Source: Cristatella mucedo (lineage: Eukaryota > Bryozoa > Phylactolaemata > Cristatellidae). Taken from it: a stretch of DNA of 64,000 nucleotides. The notes under the pieces were generated by a model that searched no databases, had not been told where the DNA came from, and saw only the letters and a program-made list of their open reading frames with translations. This document shows positions 11,520-64,000 of the stretch, in pieces. The stretch's first letter is position 1. The number at the start of each line of letters is the position of its first letter. The translations under genes were made by a program, and so were the position numbers. The stretch spans positions 11,118,501-11,182,500 of the forward strand of contig WPIO01000008.1 of assembly GCA_009760855.2 (NCBI GenBank). The letters are read 5' to 3'.

Positions 11520-11837
11520 GTGTAATACTTCTTTGGTAAAAGGGGTCGTACCCAAGTCCTTCAAATCGGCAATCGTTTGGCCCATACTTAAAATGCCTGG
11601 ATTAGATACAGAGGTCCATGCAAACTATCGCCCAGTTTCCATTCTTCCTTTGTTGTCAAAAATTCATAAAAAATAATTGTCGCTAAGCAGCTGGTTGAGC
11701 ATATTGAAAAGAATGAAATCTCAGAAACATTCCAATCGGGATTCAAGAGGCAGCACTCCACTGAAACTGCTCTTCTCCGTGTTAACAATGACATGTGGGC
11801 ACGATGACGGGAATGTTACTGCTCTAGCTCTGCTAGG

Positions 11838-11998
11838 TCTAAATAAATAAATCCTAGCTGATTAGACAGCCTCTTTTTGTATAGCGACAGAAGAGCCTTT
11901 ACGGCTATTACCACCGCTTGCAGTGGCGATTAAGGATCGCCCACCTCAGGAATCGAACCCACGACCTCGGGACCGACGTCGTGAAAGCAACCACCTTA
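11838..11998 (-). mobile_element. SINE-B inserted in the LINE-A reverse transcriptase
   Basis: This is a minus-strand SINE-B: (AAATA)n tail at the left, paired segments CTCTTTTTGTATAGC/AGAGCC, hairpin TACCACCGCTTGCAGTGG, and B box (GGTTCGATTCC on minus). The head is cut short at about 11998. It lies directly before the LINE-A SAAFDT block, so it landed inside the old RT frame. Confidence 0.8.
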
Positions 11999-13172
11999 TA
12001 TGTCAGCTGCCTTCGACACCATTTATCACGATCTACTAATTGAACGATTGAGAACAACGATCGGTCTGGCAGACGAGGAGCTGGCATGGTTCAAGTCGTA
12101 CTTGTCTGATCGTGCTCAATCCGTGTCGTGTGTAGGTCAGGTCTCACACAGAAGACGGGTCACCTGTGGAGTTCCTCAAGGGTCCGTACTCGGTCCTTTG
12201 CTCTTCTCCATTTATACTCAAACTCTAGGAAAAGCGATTAAGGCCCATCGAATAGGATATCACTTTTAATGCTGACGATACTAAGCTGTATCTGTCATTC
12301 AAACCGTCGGAATCTGCTGCAGCAACTGAGAAACTGAATGCTTGCTTGCCTTGCCGACATTCGATCCTGGATGTCGGAAAACTTCTCGAAACTAAATGAC
12401 AATAAAAACCGAACTGCTGCTCATAGGATACCTTAAGCGTGTGGCTGGATTAAAAGGCTTTGCTCTTTTAATAGGTGATGCAGTTGAGCGACCATCACCA
12501 CGTGCTCGAAATTTAGGTGTCATTTTCGACAGCTGCCTAAATTTTAAAAGCTTCATTCAGAAGACTGCTTCTAGAGCAAGATATCACGTCCGAACCCTAT
12601 CAAAGATTAGGAGCTGTCTTCCACAGTGGCTTGTAAAAAATTTAAATAGCTCCTTAGTTATGTCTTGGCTTGATTATTGCAATTCCCTTTTGGCTGGGCT
12701 ACCAAAGAAAGCTACTAGGCCACTGCAGTGGACTATGAAAATGGCTGCAAGGCTAGTCTTCAAGTCCCAGAGGTTTCAGCACGTGTCTACTTTGCTAAAA
12801 GAGCTAGGATGGATGCCGGTTGAGAAACGAATACAGAGCAAAGTTCCTACGCTGACCCACAAAGACCCTCACGGCTTGGCTCCTTCGCATCTAGCTGAAC
12901 TGCTGCACCAGTTTCAGCCTCTTCGTGCCCTCAGGTGCTGTCCGGCCAATAAATTAGTTGTTCCATTCCTCCTCTTAAAGACCGTTGGCGACAGAAGCTT
13001 TAGCTCTGCAGGTCCTAGACTGTGAAACTCGCTTCCACAATTCTTACGCAACGACAACTACTCTCCTGCTGCCGACTATGGCTCATCCTTTTCAGAGATC
13101 CTGAGCTGCTACTTCCATGTTACTTACCACCTCAACTGCTCTCCTGACTCGGCTATGCTGATATGCTATAAG

Positions 13173-13173
<1 letters not shown>

Positions 13174-13217
<44 letters not shown>
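13174..13217. repeat. (TA)n microsatellite
   Basis: About 44 bases of TA repeat within the 3' untranslated part of the LINE-A copy. Confidence 0.95.
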
Positions 13218-13219
<2 letters not shown>

Positions 13220-13370
13220 GCTATACACTTTCCCTTTGTTGCGTGATGAAGTCTGTTGGCTACCGAATGCGTACTGAAAGCCACTTAGGCTGTGAGTGTG
13301 CTATATAAAACTCTCCTGCGTAACACTCACATAGCCTTTATGGCTTTGTGGAGTTACAGACGGAGATATA

Positions 13371-14100
13371 TACAATGCATAACAATCTATTGTTAAAGCA
13401 TAATATCCGTTTGCTCAGTGGCAGAGTCAGAGGGCAGGGAGGCATTCGCCCCCTCCCTACTGCAGGGCAGCAACGAGGGCCTCTCCCTAATAATAAGCGA
13501 CCACCCCCGACGGACATCAACGAGGAAATTGTGTCTTAATTTTACTTGATAAGCACCGTCTAGTTCGTGTCGAATAAACACTACATTGTTCGCTATAACT
13601 TTTTCTTAATTTCGGGTTTGGTTCGCCCTACATGAAAATCTTATGGGTCTTGCACCTATATGTAAATGTTGCTGGTCTCACCCCCACCCAGATGATAATC
13701 CCGGTTTCACCACCGCTTGCGCCCGAGTGTAGAGGCCGTTGAATTTATTACTCCAACTTTCACATTCGAAGCAAGACGCCAGCCTCCAGAAGGGTCGCTT
13801 CGGGTGGTCCCAGGAGAGGGCATGGCCAAACCTTTGCCACTGTTTCACGATTACTTCATAAGTAACTGGGAAGAAAAATCGGGAGAACGATATCTTCAAA
13901 ATACAGGACCTTAATAATAATAATTCACTTGATAAAGTGACCTTGAGGCATGGAGGCAAAGAGCAATAATTGGGTGGTGTTGATGACTCAATGAGCTCGA
14001 CACAGTCGATGCCAAGGTCTAAAACTACAAGTCCCTATGAGGCTTCAAACAGCCAGGCACACGTAAACAGTACAAAATGATCAAATATTGAAAAAACGTA
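13371..14100. other. Intergenic DNA downstream of HELZ
   Basis: No conserved coding block is visible. It separates the LINE-A remnant from the HELZ polyadenylation signal. A phrase near 13820 (GGGCATGGCCAAACCTTTGCC) has a weak partner near 23410 (GGGGGCCAAACCTTGAC), possibly a shared repeat too old to define. Confidence 0.35.
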
Positions 14101-14106
14101 TTTATT
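14101..14106 (-). terminator. Candidate HELZ polyadenylation signal
   Basis: TTTATT on plus reads AATAAA on the gene strand, about 263 bases past the HELZ stop codon. It is the first canonical hexamer seen downstream, implying a short 3' untranslated region. AT-rich sequence follows. Confidence 0.5.
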
Positions 14107-14368
14107 TACAACACGATCTAATGCATACTACCAAATATAGTGTCGCGCCGAACGGGGAACCCACCCCCTTTTCGATCACGAGTTCCCTTCCACGACCCGA
14201 ACTTTGCAACTCGACGGCAGCTAGCCCCTTTCTTTCTCTCCTTCCCCTGCCTCGCCGTCTCCTAACCCGGACCTCGGGCATGTGATCGCGATGCTGCTGC
14301 TCCCTCTCTCAAGCACCTGCTTGCTGCCGAGCTAGATGACGGACGGCTAGCACCAGTCGAATCTGCAG

Positions 14369-63108
<48,740 letters not shown>

Positions 63109-64000
63109 TATAGCACGCAGCTATTCGGCGGCGGTCGCCAGCCCGGTGTGCTAGACTCGAAGTCTCTGCGTAGATGGCAGCGTAGATGGCAGCGACTGCC
63201 CACTGAGGCAGGACCGCTAGAGCGGGTGCCCGTAGCTAGGGAATACAACTTCGCCCTCGGAATACAACAAGCACCCAATCAGAAGCTGCCGGCAAGAGTT
63301 GATCCCTAGATAGACTCTCGATAGCTGTCCGAGGAACCTCTGCATCGACAACCCAGCGGGTGGGTAGTCAAGCACTTCACCGCAAGTGCTGGGTCGGTAG
63401 TGGGCCGGGTCGGCGAGAGTGGAGACCCTGACCTTAGCCGACGACGTCGGATCCACTCCCAGTCGGCTGCCGGAGCTTGTCCTACTGGCCGGCTGTTCCG
63501 TTGGGCCGAAAGGCTCGAGGCGGTTCGCGGTGTCTGGTTCTTGCTGCGGTGGGTAGAATGGTCGGCCGATCGTCAATCACTCCTCGAGAAAAGGCTCGTC
63601 AAGGCTTCGCGGTCGTACTTCCCGTCTGCTGGCATCTCCACTCAATGAGGAGCTCTTACCGTAACCACTTCGGACCCGTGCCTGTGGCTACATTTACCAC
63701 CTCCTAGCGGCAGTGCCCTGCCAATATATTTTTCGATTTCACCCTCTATGCACGCAAGTTCCTCTGCTGAACATCGGTAAAGGGATAACGCAAGGGAATA
63801 GATTGAGATCGCATCAATTCGCTGCGAATGAGTAGGTCGTTCTAGTAGTGTCTGCGTGTGCGATGTGAGAACAGCCTGCTGTACAGATGGCGGCGTACCC
63901 GCCCCTCCCCGAGTTCTCCTAGCCGTGAGCCATTGCCTAGCTGAAGTCTGCTAGGCCAGTGTGTCGAGCTATTCGGTTACACAACACAGATCGACGCTGA
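63109..64000 (-). promoter_or_regulatory. CpG-rich region upstream of the HELZ start
   Basis: The 900 bases before the HELZ start codon are CpG-rich (many CGG, TCG and CGA), unlike the introns, and would hold the 5' untranslated region and promoter. No TATA box in a convincing place was seen. It also contains the unassigned minus frame at 63217-63576. Confidence 0.45.
63217..63576 (-). CDS. Unassigned open frame just upstream of HELZ
   Basis: About 119 codons on the HELZ strand, ending 108 bases before the HELZ ATG, with ordinary-looking sequence such as MQRFLGQLSRVYLGINSC. I recognise no family. It may be chance in CpG-rich DNA, part of the 5' untranslated region, or the last exon of a tightly spaced upstream gene. 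Confidence 0.2.
   Translation of the reverse strand: MTIGRPFYPPQQEPDTANRLEPFGPTEQPASRTSSGSRLGVDPTSSAKVRVSTLADPAHYRPSTCGEVLDYPPAGLSMQRFLGQLSRVYLGINSCRQLLIGCLLYSEGEVVFPSYGHPL

Larger units (their letters stand above)
11520..13370 (+). mobile_element. LINE-A (CR1/L2-like), longest copy
   Basis: This is a 5'-truncated non-LTR retrotransposon coding for most of a reverse transcriptase in broken frames: [15 protein letters not shown] (fingers), ETFQSGF/HSTETALL, SAAFDTIYHDLL (motif A region, 12000), VTCGVPQGSVLGPLLF (motif B, near 12170), a damaged YADD box (reads F-N-A-D-D-T near 12270), then EKLN, KTELLLIG and the C-terminal block ending GPRL. The 3' region ends in the family's terminal block (CTATATAAAACTCTCCTGCG). 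A SINE-B copy interrupts motif A, and a TA microsatellite lies in the 3' region. Stops, frameshifts and the broken catalytic box show it is dead. Confidence 0.85.

Overview
The window is nuclear DNA from an animal, most likely an invertebrate. It has large introns with GT-AG (and one GC-AG) boundaries, many microsatellites, tRNA-derived SINEs, CR1/L2-like non-LTR retrotransposon remnants and a hAT DNA transposon. No bacterial-type gene packing, operon, ribosome binding site, CRISPR array or rRNA was seen. I cannot fix the phylum from the sequence alone.

The main content is one gene on the minus strand covering about 49 kb (start codon 63108, stop 14369-14371). It encodes an orthologue of HELZ, the UPF1-like superfamily 1 RNA helicase with a CCCH zinc finger. 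I assembled 25 coding exons by eye from conserved blocks and splice sites. Adjoining exons agree in reading-frame phase, except for one missing small exon between exons 1 and 2. The order in the protein is: helical TPR-like N-terminus, serine/acidic linker, C2H2 finger, CCCH finger, a beta-rich middle region, RecA1 (Walker A GPFGTGKT, DEAA box, GDHMQ), RecA2 (CENYRSH, VQGKQF, TALTRAQ), a PAM2-like motif that should bind poly(A)-binding protein, and a proline-rich tail ending in a SYAEALRKPP motif. The conserved HELZ role is cytoplasmic mRNA control through poly(A)-binding protein and the CCR4-NOT deadenylase.

The rest is mobile and repetitive DNA. At 5.7-10.3 kb a 3.4-kb hAT element with a perfect 8-bp target duplication sits inside an older LINE (called LINE-B here). 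At 11.5-13.4 kb is the longest copy of a second LINE family (LINE-A), itself hit by a SINE. The introns carry further LINE-A copies with (ATTAC)n tails, LINE-B copies with (ATT)n tails, and two main tRNA-derived SINE families. SINE-A ends in the same 3' tail as LINE-B, which suggests that LINE-B machinery mobilised it. SINE-B has a body of consecutive hairpins. Simple repeats are common: (CTG)n of about 25 units at 1.65 kb, (GA)n tracts beside HELZ exons, and an AT-rich cruciform-like inverted repeat at 25.2-25.5 kb.

The left 5.5 kb and the right 0.9 kb hold no gene I recognise. Both are locally CpG-rich and contain an unassigned minus-strand open frame. I found no convincing new biological system. 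The best leads are the SINE/LINE tail sharing, the structured SINE-B, the GC-AG intron inside the helicase core, the extra C2H2 finger next to the CCCH finger, and the polypyrimidine repeats placed beside exons.
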